A stretch of 64,000 nucleotides of DNA from positions 1,900,501 to 1,964,500 of the forward strand of contig JAATWA010000001.1 of assembly GCA_013361095.1 (NCBI GenBank). Direction: 5' to 3'. Below the pieces are notes generated by a model, which was not told the origin of the DNA, did not search any database, and saw only the letters and a program-made list of their open reading frames with translations. This stretch comes from Pseudanabaena biceps. GTDB taxonomy: Bacteria > Cyanobacteriota > Cyanobacteriia > Pseudanabaenales > Pseudanabaenaceae. This document shows, piece after piece, positions 33,057-41,976 of this stretch (positions are counted from its first letter, which is position 1; every line of letters starts with the position of its first letter). Made by a program: the position numbers and the translations under genes.

Positions 33057-35267
33057 TTAGCTAACTAACTGCTTAGCGCGATCGCAAATAGCCTGAGCAT
33101 TCATGCCATTAAACTCAAACAGTTGTCCTGCTGAAGCTGTGGTTTCGCCACGTTTCCATGAGAAAACATCGCGCTTACAATTGCTGCGAAGCATCACTGG
33201 TTCTAGCATTGCTGAGGAGCCGCCGATTACTCCAAGCAATGCATCGCCACCAAACATCGCATCAAAATCTGTATCGCTCAGGAACTTGCCATCTGCCTCA
33301 GAGCAAGTATCCCAAGCCACATCTGTTGGGCGATAAAGGCGGCGAGGGCTAACAATGGAAACGATTTTGGAGCCGATGCCCTGTTCTGCAAGTTTTTGGG
33401 CAGCTTCATATACAGGCTGAAGCATCATGTCACCAATGACCGCAAAGACAACCTTCTTAGTACCAGCAGTCTCTTGCAAAGCGATCGCGCCATCTTCGAG
33501 AGCCTGACGATTCTGTTCAAACGTAGTACGGATCGGCAAAGGCGACTTACTTGCGGTAATTACCACGCCCTTATTGACCGCCTTCAGCGCCCAGTCATAA
33601 CAAACCTGAATGCTATTAGCATCAAGAGGGAATAGAGGGAAGATATTGCCATTTCGCATCATGGATGCGAAGTAGCCTTCGATTTCAGGGCGTTGGTGTG
33701 TCCAGCCATTACGACCTTGCTCTAGAGCGCCTGCGGTAAACAGGCAGACTGTGGCAGGAGTGGGACGACGCAACTCTGCCATCGCTTGGGTAACTGTCTG
33801 CCAAATGGGAAGTCCATTAATCGCAAAGGACTCATAGGAACACCAAAGGGTACGGCTGCCCATCAGTGCTAAGCCAACCGCTAAACCAGCACAGGCATCT
33901 TCGCTGAGAGGTTCATAAACCTGTCCCCCTGGGGCTTGGTTGTAGAGATCGTCTTTAGTAGGATGATTGATTTTGAGAGCTTGGTTGATGTTGGCGATTC
34001 CTGAAGCTTCATTGCCATCAGCATTGGTGACAATGTAGCGCTTGTCGGTCTGTCCCACATAGCCCACTAAGCGACCCATCGCTGTAGTAGAAATCTTCGC
34101 TTCCGCGATCGCATATTCTTCGAGAGGCAAGGTTCCTAAATCAACTAAGGGAAGTACCGATTCCGTAACGGCAGTTTTAGAAGAAGAACCACCGCCAGCC
34201 CATTGCAGATTAGTACTAACGGTTTGCCATGCTTCAGGATTGAGGGCGCGAGATTTTAAACCTGCGATCACCTCAGGATTTTCGATGGTGTGATGAGCGT
34301 AGAGATTGTGGGATTTTGCGCCTCGTGCATGGACACCTGCGCCCTTGAGTTGCTTAATGATAAATACGGTTAATTTTCCACCAAAGGCAAGTTTGGCAGC
34401 CTTATCCACACCCACAAGTACAGCTTCGGTAAAAGCTAAACGTTGTTTGAGAGAGAACGCAGTACTATCGACATAATCGCCCGTTTGATTTTGATCATCA
34501 AAATCCTTGGCATCCACAAGAATCACTTCATCGAATCCATTCCCTTTCCAAAAAGCAATCATTTCCGCATTAGTTTTTGTAGAAACCATGCTGTGATGTT
34601 CTTGACTAAATCCATTCCAAACTAGAATGGGAACAAAATTAGTAACTTCAGGATAAGCCGTATGGAAATGGGCGATCGCACTCATCGGGTATGGCTCACC
34701 TAAGCCGCCATCGCCTAAGGTCACAGGAAATAGTTTGTCACGATGTAAAAGCGCTGCTGCCATCGCAAAATGCTGTCCTTGTCCGAGGGGGCCAGCAGGG
34801 GCAAGAATCCCTGGGATATAGCCTGACAAGTGACCGAGCAAACCATGTTTCTCGCGATATCTTTCGCGCATTTGGCTAACAGTATTAATTCCCATATCTT
34901 CGAGGGAGCGATCTAAGAACATGGCGCTGTAGTACCCAGGGGCATGATGTCCGACTTCGGTGGGCATATTCTTATGCCCGAGCATATAGAAGGCAGCGAC
35001 GGCTTCGGCGCTACTTGCAAAGCCCCCTGGGTGTCCAGATGCCTTACTAGCTGTAACTTGTAAGGTGAGATAGCGTAGGGCATCAGCCGCTAAGAGCGTT
35101 TGAAATACAGCAGCGCGATCGCGAGGATCGGTTACACCAGATTTGTCTGGGCTAAGCACAGGAACTTGCCCCAGTTCATCGAACCCCTCCAACGGTTCGC
35201 CAAAGTACTGAATGCCTTCACAGAAAGCGGGAGTGGCTGCGTTTGTGGTGTTAGGGGTTGCGACCAT
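33057..35267 (-). CDS. Transketolase-like thiamine-diphosphate enzyme, atypical
   Basis: The 736-residue product has the transketolase hallmark SKASGHPGG near residue 75, the ThDP motif starting GDGGLGEPY and ending in VWNG, and a pyrimidine-binding domain with EPLSEDACAGLAVGLAL, which holds the catalytic Glu. The C-terminal domain ends SWKRGETTASAGQLFEFNG. Length and many insertions differ from the roughly 670-residue Calvin-cycle transketolase, and phosphoketolase motifs are absent. It likely transfers two-carbon units between sugar phosphates, but its substrates are open. A relic of a similar 3' end lies at 17221-17324. It stands alone within the restriction island. Confidence 0.75.
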   Translation of the reverse strand: MVATPNTTNAATPAFCEGIQYFGEPLEGFDELGQVPVLSPDKSGVTDPRDRAAVFQTLLAADALRYLTLQVTASKASGHPGGFASSAEAVAAFYMLGHKNMPTEVGHHAPGYYSAMFLDRSLEDMGINTVSQMRERYREKHGLLGHLSGYIPGILAPAGPLGQGQHFAMAAALLHRDKLFPVTLGDGGLGEPYPMSAIAHFHTAYPEVTNFVPILVWNGFSQEHHSMVSTKTNAEMIAFWKGNGFDEVILVDAKDFDDQNQTGDYVDSTAFSLKQRLAFTEAVLVGVDKAAKLAFGGKLTVFIIKQLKGAGVHARGAKSHNLYAHHTIENPEVIAGLKSRALNPEAWQTVSTNLQWAGGGSSSKTAVTESVLPLVDLGTLPLEEYAIAEAKISTTAMGRLVGYVGQTDKRYIVTNADGNEASGIANINQALKINHPTKDDLYNQAPGGQVYEPLSEDACAGLAVGLALMGSRTLWCSYESFAINGLPIWQTVTQAMAELRRPTPATVCLFTAGALEQGRNGWTHQRPEIEGYFASMMRNGNIFPLFPLDANSIQVCYDWALKAVNKGVVITASKSPLPIRTTFEQNRQALEDGAIALQETAGTKKVVFAVIGDMMLQPVYEAAQKLAEQGIGSKIVSIVSPRRLYRPTDVAWDTCSEADGKFLSDTDFDAMFGGDALLGVIGGSSAMLEPVMLRSNCKRDVFSWKRGETTASAGQLFEFNGMNAQAICDRAKQLVS

Positions 35268-35433
35268 AGTATTGTTTTGACCTTTGATGTTTCCAGACTA
35301 GAGATTTGGTTATGAAATAGATAGAGGTTAAAAAATATTGAAATTTCTTCTCAATGTCATTTTAGTATGTCTAGGGATACATCAAATTTTGATTTGCTAA
35401 CTGAAGTTATACCGTCGTGCTTGGTTTAAAACT

Positions 35434-35946
35434 ATGAAAAAAGGTGCAGTCATAGATAAAACGGGGGTCTACCGTTATTCGCTATGGCGAGAATGGGATA
35501 CGGAGAAGCCAAAGCTGGCTTTTATTATGCTTAATCCGAGCAAGGCAGACGCGGATATTGATGACCCTACGCTGCACCGATGTATTAATTTTGCAAAATT
35601 TTGGGGTTTCGGTTCGCTGACAGTAGTTAACCTATTTGCTTACCGATCAGCAAAGCCATCAGAACTCAAACAAGCGATCGATCCTGTAGGATTCCAAAAT
35701 GATCGCTATTTAAAAAAGGCGATTAGGTCAGCTGATAAGATTGTTATTGGTTGGGGAAATAACGGTAAGTTAATGCAACGCGATCGCCTTGTTTTGGAGT
35801 TGCGCTCTAAATACAATATTCAACCTCACTGTTTAGGAATTACAAAAGTAAGTTATCCACGTCATCCGCTATATGTTGTGTGTAGCAAGCAGCCTAGTGT
35901 TTATAGATGTAATTTAGATTTTAAGCCTAATTATTTAGTTAATTAG
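35434..35946 (+). CDS. DUF1643 family protein
   Basis: The 170-residue product matches the DUF1643 pattern: YRYSLWREWDTEKPKLAFIM, LNPSKADADIDDPTLHRCIN, VVNLFAYRSAKPSELKQA and VIGWGNNGKLMQRD. The family has conserved Asp, Asn and His residues that suggest an enzyme, but no activity is established. It occurs often in accessory regions. Here it is 82 bp upstream of the large methylase gene and in the same direction, so it might belong to that operon. Confidence 0.85.
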   Translation: MKKGAVIDKTGVYRYSLWREWDTEKPKLAFIMLNPSKADADIDDPTLHRCINFAKFWGFGSLTVVNLFAYRSAKPSELKQAIDPVGFQNDRYLKKAIRSADKIVIGWGNNGKLMQRDRLVLELRSKYNIQPHCLGITKVSYPRHPLYVVCSKQPSVYRCNLDFKPNYLVN

Positions 35947-36027
35947 CGTAACCTTATTCAAAAAACAGCCTAGAATCGCTACAATATCTTTATAAGAAAT
36001 GCTCAAACTTATTACTGGAGGCGTTTT

Positions 36028-39000
36028 TTGAACTTAGTTCAACTCTTAGACCAACTCGGATATACTCAGTCACAAAATTATCGCTCTACGAACGAGTCTT
36101 CGCAGGAGCCATTGACTGAGCATCTTTTTCGTGCGGCTAAGAAAGCTGGAGTTCAAGGAGCCTATGTTTTTCAGACCAGCCCACCCGAACAAAAAATTCT
36201 TCCTCCACGTCCTGCTGTATATGTTGCTGAAGCTCAGACAAGGGAAGAAGCTAGAGAAATTCATCAGAGACTTTGGAATTTAGGAAATACACCGTTCCTA
36301 GTTATTTTGTTACCTAATGAAATTAGAGTTTATACAGGATTTGACTTTTCTTTAGAAAATGAGAAAAAGGGATTAGTATGTGAAATCCAAGATATTGCCA
36401 AGCTCACTTTTGAAAACATCCGTGAGAAGCTTATTGATTTTGGATCTAATTCTATTGATTCTGGAAAAATTTGGCAAACCCAGTCAAAGCACATTACTCC
36501 TGAAAATAGAGTAGATATACACCTACTTAATAATCTAGAGAAATTAGAAGAATACTTAGAGGGTAGGGGTGTAGAGCTTTCAATTATTCATGCTTTGATA
36601 GGGAAGTATGTCTATATTCGTTATCTCTATGATCGACAGATTCTCTCAAGAGAATGGCTGGCAGAAAACAATATAAACTTAGACACTATTCTAGGACGGA
36701 ACGCAACTTTAGAAGGACTGCTAAAGTTAACAGAGCTTTTAGAGACTCGTTTTAATGGGGAAATTTTTCCTTTACCTTCAAATGTAGAAGAGATATTAGG
36801 CAATGATGAAACTGTTGCTCTAGTTGCTTCTGCATTTAAAGGTGATGATCTTGCATCAGGACAACTGCATCTTGACTTTAACGCTTACGATTTTTCTTAT
36901 ATCCCAGTCGAAACATTGTCGTCCATCTACGAACAGTTTTTGCATTCTCAAGGGACAGGCAAAAAAGTTGGTGCTGTTTATACCCCTGAACCTGTAGCAG
37001 ATTATTTGCTATGCGAACTACAAGAATCTAAACCATTACAAAAAGGCATGAAAATTCTTGATCCATGTTGTGGATCGGGAATTTTTCTAGTGTTGGCTTA
37101 CCGTAGACTTATTGAGCTTGAGTTAGCAAATAGTGTAAGTAAAAAACTAAAGCCCACAGAGCTACGGAGAATTTTATGTGACAGCCTCTATGGTGTAGAA
37201 AGAAATAGAGAAGCTTGCTATGTTGCAGAGTTCAGCTTGATTTTGACTTTACTGAATTACATTGATCCCCCAGATTTGCATCGCAATAAACAGTTCAAGT
37301 TTCCTTCACTCCACAATACTCAAATCTTTGAATGTGATTTTTTTGATGACGAGTCAATTTTTTGGGAACAAGGTAAAAAATTTGACTGGATTGTTGGAAA
37401 TCCTCCTTGGATTGAGCTTAAACCTCAAAAAGATATAAAGGAAAACATAGAAAAAAAAGCTCTTTCGTGGATTAAAAACAACTCTAAAAATAGACCTGTT
37501 GGTGGTAATAGAGTTTGTGAAGCTTTCAGTTGGAGAGTTGTTAATCTACTTAATTACGAAGGATGTGTAGGTTTGTTAGTCCATGCAACAAGTCTATTTA
37601 ATCAGGAATCTAAGCGGTATCGGCAGGCTTTCTTTGAAAGACATGTGATAGTGAGAATTACTAATTTTTCAAACCTAGCCTATGTTTTATTTGGTGGTAG
37701 AGGGCAAGAGCCTGCGGCAACTCTGATTTATTGTCAAGCAGAAACCGAAGTGGAAAAACCTCAAATTACTCACTATGCACCCTTAATTGTCAATCAAATT
37801 ACAAATCGTTCTTGGAAAAAAGGTAAAAACTTACCTGTGTGGACAATTACTTTGAATGAAGATGAAATGTCAATAATTTCACATGAAGATGCAACAACAG
37901 GTGAAATTTTTGTATGGAAAATGGCACTATGGGGAAGTTCAAGAGATAAAAAAGGACTCAAACGTTTGCTAAGATTACTACCTTCCACTTTGGGGCAACT
38001 TGCAAATAAAAAAAAATGGAGGTTTTTTACAGGCTTGCAACTTAGAAACCAAGGTTCAGTAGATCAAATTGAGCCATTACCTCAATTGTCAGGCTGGAAA
38101 AAAATTGATATTCATAAGAAGTTCGATATTCATACAAAGACACGATCTAGTTTCCGTTTTGCTATTCCAGAAGCTTCATTGCAATTAATCAATGAGGATT
38201 CTTTTTTTGTTAGAAAAGGAAGAAGTATTCCTTTTACTGTAGCTAGTGCACCGCATATAGTTCTTAATTCAGGATATTGCGCTTACAGCGATATTGACTT
38301 CATTATTCCAGAACCTCAAATAGGAATTGCGGGAGACAAAACTGATGCAGATTATTTACGTGCTATATCCATATTAATAAACTCTAGTATTATTCAATAT
38401 TTTCTCTTCTTTCATAGTTCTTCTTGGGGTGTTGGACGCAGCAAGATTTTCCCGCGAGATTTGAAAGAAATTCCACTACCTGAACTTTCTAGTCAGCAAG
38501 TTATTGAACTTGCAAAACTACAGAAAAGGCTGTCATATTTGGAGGAGTTCACAACCACTTCAGATATTTTGCTTCAGCAGTTATTGGATGATGAAATTGA
38601 ATTTCTCTTGTCAATACCTAGTAACCTTGGAATTATTGCCAGGGAATTTCTAGCTATTAAATTACAGTTTAATAAAGGTAAATCAATTGTTCCAGCATCT
38701 TTATCTCCGAGCGAAGATCAACTTCAAAGGTATGGTTTGCATCTTAGAAATGAATTAGATACTTTTACTGAAGGTGGTGGGCTTAAACATAGTATTACTT
38801 TGACCCAATCCAAAACATTAATTACGTGTTCAGTAGAGTTTGTCCAATCAAATTATGCTATTGATGTACATGTTGAAAAAACACAGGGAGATTCTTCTTC
38901 TTTACTTGCATATATTCAGGAGGAAACAAAACAACGTTTTAGTCAATGGGTATATGTGCAGAGAAGTCTGCGTATTTTTGAGGATTCAAGAGTTTATATC

Positions 39001-39114
39001 TGTAAGTCTCCACGCTTAATTGATTGGACTAGAACACAAGCTTTGAGTGATGCTGACGACATTATTGCTGAAATTTTGTCAGTAAGAAGCAGACTGCATG
39101 AGGTAACTAAATAA
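36028..39114 (+). CDS. Large N6-adenine DNA methyltransferase of a restriction-like system
   Basis: The 1028-residue product has a class I methylase domain with SAM motif DPCCGSGIFLVLAYRRL near residue 347 and the N6-adenine motif NPPW near residue 459. Before it come an N-terminal region of about 130 residues and a helical segment like those of type IIG/Eco57I-like enzymes. The C-terminal 400 residues probably include target recognition (LQLRNQGSVDQIEPLPQL and the stretch around ELSSQQVIELAKLQKRL). The start is a TTG behind a GGAGG box. The stop overlaps the next gene's start (TAATG), so the pair is translationally coupled. There is no GCGATCGC in 3 kb, a sign of transfer. Confidence 0.85.
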   Translation: MNLVQLLDQLGYTQSQNYRSTNESSQEPLTEHLFRAAKKAGVQGAYVFQTSPPEQKILPPRPAVYVAEAQTREEAREIHQRLWNLGNTPFLVILLPNEIRVYTGFDFSLENEKKGLVCEIQDIAKLTFENIREKLIDFGSNSIDSGKIWQTQSKHITPENRVDIHLLNNLEKLEEYLEGRGVELSIIHALIGKYVYIRYLYDRQILSREWLAENNINLDTILGRNATLEGLLKLTELLETRFNGEIFPLPSNVEEILGNDETVALVASAFKGDDLASGQLHLDFNAYDFSYIPVETLSSIYEQFLHSQGTGKKVGAVYTPEPVADYLLCELQESKPLQKGMKILDPCCGSGIFLVLAYRRLIELELANSVSKKLKPTELRRILCDSLYGVERNREACYVAEFSLILTLLNYIDPPDLHRNKQFKFPSLHNTQIFECDFFDDESIFWEQGKKFDWIVGNPPWIELKPQKDIKENIEKKALSWIKNNSKNRPVGGNRVCEAFSWRVVNLLNYEGCVGLLVHATSLFNQESKRYRQAFFERHVIVRITNFSNLAYVLFGGRGQEPAATLIYCQAETEVEKPQITHYAPLIVNQITNRSWKKGKNLPVWTITLNEDEMSIISHEDATTGEIFVWKMALWGSSRDKKGLKRLLRLLPSTLGQLANKKKWRFFTGLQLRNQGSVDQIEPLPQLSGWKKIDIHKKFDIHTKTRSSFRFAIPEASLQLINEDSFFVRKGRSIPFTVASAPHIVLNSGYCAYSDIDFIIPEPQIGIAGDKTDADYLRAISILINSSIIQYFLFFHSSSWGVGRSKIFPRDLKEIPLPELSSQQVIELAKLQKRLSYLEEFTTTSDILLQQLLDDEIEFLLSIPSNLGIIAREFLAIKLQFNKGKSIVPASLSPSEDQLQRYGLHLRNELDTFTEGGGLKHSITLTQSKTLITCSVEFVQSNYAIDVHVEKTQGDSSSLLAYIQEETKQRFSQWVYVQRSLRIFEDSRVYICKSPRLIDWTRTQALSDADDIIAEILSVRSRLHEVTK

Positions 39115-39767
39115 TGACAGCAGAGAATCTTAATTCTTTCACTTTAAATGTTTATATTAATAGATTTCGGCAGGATGCTCATCAGCTTCTTGCTTGGGGA
39201 TATCAAGATGCTCTGTTACAAATCCATAGTGATCTTGTAGAAGAGGAAATTACAGGATTAATAGTGGAAGCCATAGAAAAAAGACTTGACAATCCATATA
39301 CTCCAGAAAGATTTGATCGATATTCCATAGATGAAGAGAAACCAATTGCAGTTGAAGGACGCAAAGGTAAAAGAAGACGAAGATTAGATTTGGTAGTAGT
39401 TAGCGGTCATTGTCGCCCAAGATCCAAGTATATTTTTGAAGCGAAGCGATTACGCAAAAATGGTTATCCTATTGGCAAATATATTGGTAAAGGTGGATTG
39501 CAATGTTTTGTTCAAGGGGTATATGCGTCAGAACATCCCGAAGCCGCAATGATAGGGTACTTACAAAGTGATAATGCAATTTATTGGGAAACTGAGCTAC
39601 AGCGAAGTTTTAAGGATAGTCCAGATTTGGGCATAAAGCAGCTATTGCAAAAAGCTCAAGTTCTATCTTCTATAACTGATGTGTGGACTAGCGAACACGA
39701 AAGAGAAGAAAACGCACCTATAATTATTTATCATATTTTTCTTGACTGTTCTACATCTCCGCAGTGA
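39114..39767 (+). CDS. Probable PD-(D/E)XK nuclease coupled to the methylase
   Basis: The 217-residue product has a basic patch RKGKRRRRLDLVVVSG with Asp92, then KYIFEAKRLRKNG with Glu109 and Lys111. This D-(16)-ExK spacing and the hydrophobic strands around it fit the PD-(D/E)XK core. The gene overlaps the methylase gene by one base. I infer that it supplies the cutting activity of the system, while the methylase protects or recognises DNA. The family is not one I can name, and no helicase is next to it. Confidence 0.65.
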   Translation: MTAENLNSFTLNVYINRFRQDAHQLLAWGYQDALLQIHSDLVEEEITGLIVEAIEKRLDNPYTPERFDRYSIDEEKPIAVEGRKGKRRRRLDLVVVSGHCRPRSKYIFEAKRLRKNGYPIGKYIGKGGLQCFVQGVYASEHPEAAMIGYLQSDNAIYWETELQRSFKDSPDLGIKQLLQKAQVLSSITDVWTSEHEREENAPIIIYHIFLDCSTSPQ

Positions 39768-39770
39768 AAG

Positions 39771-40121
39771 CGATTTGAAGAATTCAAAAGTGAACTCTAT
39801 CTAGAATTCAAAGACTATTGTGTAGAGCGCATAAAATTCCCCAATCGCAACAAAGCCGCCATCATCTACGACAGCAAAATCACCCTTACAGGTATACCCC
39901 TCAAAGCTTACGAATACATCGTCAATGGCAAACCCGCCCTAGAATATATCATGGAACGCGATCTCCTCATCCGCGACAAAGATAGCGGAATTACCAATAA
40001 TCCTAAAGATTGAACGGGCGATCTCGCTACATCCTTGACCTCGTAAAGTGCGATCGCGCGAGTAAGTGTCGAGTCCGTTGCGATCGTCAATAGCTTGCCA
40101 CCATTGAATGAATGCACATAA
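39771..40121 (+). pseudogene. Relic of a type-ISP restriction enzyme C-terminus
   Basis: The frame from 39771 reads KAAIIYDSKITLTGIPLKAY, YEYIVNGKPALEYIMERD and DKDSGITNNPKD, then a TGA where the family has Trp. Farther on, shifted frames give GRSRYILDLVK and VESVAIVNSLPPLNE. These are the ordered C-terminal motifs of single-polypeptide (type ISP) or helicase-linked restriction enzymes. Stops and frameshifts show that it is a decayed fragment. It follows the nuclease gene by four bases, so it may mark where another system was lost. Confidence 0.7.
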
Positions 40122-40194
40122 TCGCCATGATATAGTGCAAACTTCTAGTTACGCTATACTAGCTAATGATTCCAGCTTCCGCAGGATTGAGAAA

Positions 40195-40452
40195 ATGAAC
40201 ATTGCCTTAAAGCCAGAACAGGAAAATTTTATTCGTGCCAAACTTCAAGATGGCAAGTATCAGAGTGTTGACTCTCTCCTAGCTTTTGCATTTCAACTTT
40301 TAGAAGAACATGAAGCCAAACAACAAAAGTTGAGCGAACTAAGGGAAAAAATTGCTGAAGGAACAGAGCAAATCAAACAAGGCGATGTCGTTGATGGTGA
40401 ATTAGTATTTCAACAATTACAGGTCAAACTAGAGCAGATGAGTCAAAAATAA
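40195..40452 (+). CDS. parD: ParD-like antitoxin
   Basis: The 85-residue product starts MNIALKPEQENFIRAKLQDG, the ribbon-helix-helix head of ParD/CC2985-type antitoxins, and continues with a Gln/Glu-rich C-terminal helix that would wrap the toxin. The gene is 12 bp upstream of the ParE-like toxin gene. I use the ATG at 40195; upstream in-frame codons lie in the decayed restriction relic. A TATACT hexamer at 40155-40160 could be the -10 element. Autoregulation by the toxin-antitoxin complex is usual for the family. Confidence 0.85.
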   Translation: MNIALKPEQENFIRAKLQDGKYQSVDSLLAFAFQLLEEHEAKQQKLSELREKIAEGTEQIKQGDVVDGELVFQQLQVKLEQMSQK

Positions 40453-40464
40453 AAAAGATTCATT

Positions 40465-40779
40465 ATGTCTAGTTACTCCTTCTCAAAAATAGCCGTCAAC
40501 GATCTAGATGATATCTGCACATTTATCGGACAGATTAATCCAAAAGCTGCCAGTAATCTATTTGATGCTATTCGCCAAAAATGTAAGCTCGTTGCTAGTT
40601 TTCCTAATATGGGCAAAAACTACACTTGGATTGCTGCCAATTTGCGTGGTTTCACAATAGATGATTACATCGTCTTTTATTATCCACGTCCTGATGGTAT
40701 TGATATCATTCGAGTGATATCTGGAAAACGCGATCTTGAGTCCATATCTGAAGAATTTACTGATGAAAATAGGAGCTAA
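40465..40779 (+). CDS. parE: ParE/RelE-family toxin
   Basis: The 104-residue product has the RelE/ParE fold pattern: SYSFSKIAVNDLDDICTFI at the start, a middle helix ASNLFDAIRQKCKLVASFP, GKNYTWIAANLRGFTIDDYI and a C-terminal strand IIRVISGKRDLESI. ParE toxins act on DNA gyrase and RelE toxins cut mRNA on the ribosome; the sequence here looks more like ParE. It lies directly after its antitoxin gene and 3 bp before the next gene. Confidence 0.87.
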   Translation: MSSYSFSKIAVNDLDDICTFIGQINPKAASNLFDAIRQKCKLVASFPNMGKNYTWIAANLRGFTIDDYIVFYYPRPDGIDIIRVISGKRDLESISEEFTDENRS

Positions 40780-40782
40780 ATT

Positions 40783-41130
40783 ATGCCTAAAACAGTGCAG
40801 TACATAACCAACGAACAAGGCGATCTCATTGGCGTTGTATTAGATTTAGATACCTATTCTCGACTTACTCCCGCTTTAGATCCTGAATATCTTATTGGCT
40901 TAACAACAGAAGAATTAAAAGCCCTCGCTAGTTGCAAATTAGCCCTAACCGATCAAAATTACCTAGATCAACTAATCGATAGAAACACCCAAAATTCACT
41001 TTCTGAAGGTGAGCTTCATGATTTAGATGACCTTCTAGAGAAAGTTGATCATCTTACTATTCTAAAAACTCGCGCTAGATATACTCTAAACCTCTTGCAA
41101 CCAAGATTAGAGCAAAGGATAGTTGCATGA
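40783..41130 (+). CDS. Antitoxin-like protein of unknown function
   Basis: The 115-residue product starts VQYITNEQGDLIGVVLDLDT, a pattern shared with small antitoxin-type proteins that precede toxins, and continues with a long helical C-terminal part. No toxin partner is obvious, but it overlaps the HNH gene by four bases (ATGA), so the two are coupled. An accessory or immunity role for the HNH protein is a guess. Confidence 0.55.
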   Translation: MPKTVQYITNEQGDLIGVVLDLDTYSRLTPALDPEYLIGLTTEELKALASCKLALTDQNYLDQLIDRNTQNSLSEGELHDLDDLLEKVDHLTILKTRARYTLNLLQPRLEQRIVA

Positions 41131-41414
41131 GCGCCTACATCCCTAACCATTTACAAAAACAAATTCGAGAGCTTTTTCATGAATGCTGCGCCTACTGCAA
41201 AACAGCAGAATTTTTAACAGCCGTTACCTTTGAGTTTGAACATATTCAACCAATTTCCACAGGAGGCGAAACTACATTTGCCAACCTAGCTCTATCCTGT
41301 CCTTCTTGCAATCGCCACAAAGGAAATCGTCAAACTGCGCCCGATCCTAGCAACAACGATCTAGTGCCGCTATTTCACCCGCAACAACAAATTTGGCAAG
41401 ATCACTTTAGTTAG
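41127..41414 (+). CDS. HNH endonuclease, shortened by a stop codon
   Basis: The 95-residue product has CAYCKTAEF, EFEHIQPISTGGETTFANLA and SCPSCNRHKGN, which are the zinc cysteines and the HNH catalytic core. The frame continues past the TAG at 41412-41414 as DESKTEIIGKTAIGRATITA and farther, in step with the usual tail of the family (W-D-E-S). TAG appears to replace the Trp codon TGG. The core is intact, so activity may survive. It is coupled to the upstream small gene. Confidence 0.75.
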   Translation: MSAYIPNHLQKQIRELFHECCAYCKTAEFLTAVTFEFEHIQPISTGGETTFANLALSCPSCNRHKGNRQTAPDPSNNDLVPLFHPQQQIWQDHFS

Positions 41415-41639
41415 GACGAGTCCAAAACAGAAATTATAGGCAAAACAGCGATCGGTCGAGCCACTATTACTGCCCTCAAAATGAATCGCTCATCTCTAGT
41501 TCGAGTTAGAGCCATGTGGGTAAAATTAGGAGAACATCCACCTATATTTTCAAAATTAGTTCAAGAAATTAGTTTGGAAGCACAACAAAAAGGGCTTACT
41601 CCCGAAATCTTAGAGGAAATCCTCAAGTATGACTTTTAA
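41415..41639 (+). pseudogene. Former C-terminal part of the HNH protein fused to another gene end
   Basis: In the same frame as the HNH gene this reads through ALKMNRSSLVRVRAMWVKL and GEHPP, the usual HNH tail, and then SLEAQQKGLTPEILEEILKY to a TAA. The last part resembles the ends of small antitoxin-like proteins, so a deletion may have joined two genes. It has no start codon of its own. The rest of the spacer up to 41976 has no gene that I can support, apart from a possible antisense peptide ending LDEDFLPEG at 41711-41770. Confidence 0.5.
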
Positions 41640-41874
41640 AGTCATTTCAGAATATTTCTATCATTAAAGCCGCTAGTTTTTTAACAGCGATCAAAGCAAT
41701 CCCCCATAACTAACCTTCAGGCAAAAAATCCTCATCTAGCGTTTGTTCAGCAGTAAAAGGAGACTCCATTGAGAAAGTGGCGATGCTTTAATTGCAATTT
41801 CTGGCGTAAGACTGCAAAACTAGAACTGCGATCGCGATTACATAGAGAATTGAGCTATCAAAGAAAAAGGTTTC

Positions 41875-41907
41875 TATTGAAACTGCTACTTCGCAATAGT
41901 TTCAATA
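41875..41907 (-). terminator. Stem-loop downstream of amiE
   Basis: TATTGAAACT (41875-41884) pairs with AGTTTCAATA (41898-41907), with a partly paired interior. It lies 70 bp after the amiE stop and is a weak terminator candidate. Confidence 0.4.
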
Positions 41908-41976
41908 AAAACCTTGTTTTCTTCATTGCTTTACGATGTAACCGAAAAGAAGAGAGAAAAAGTAATCTAGTTGAAA

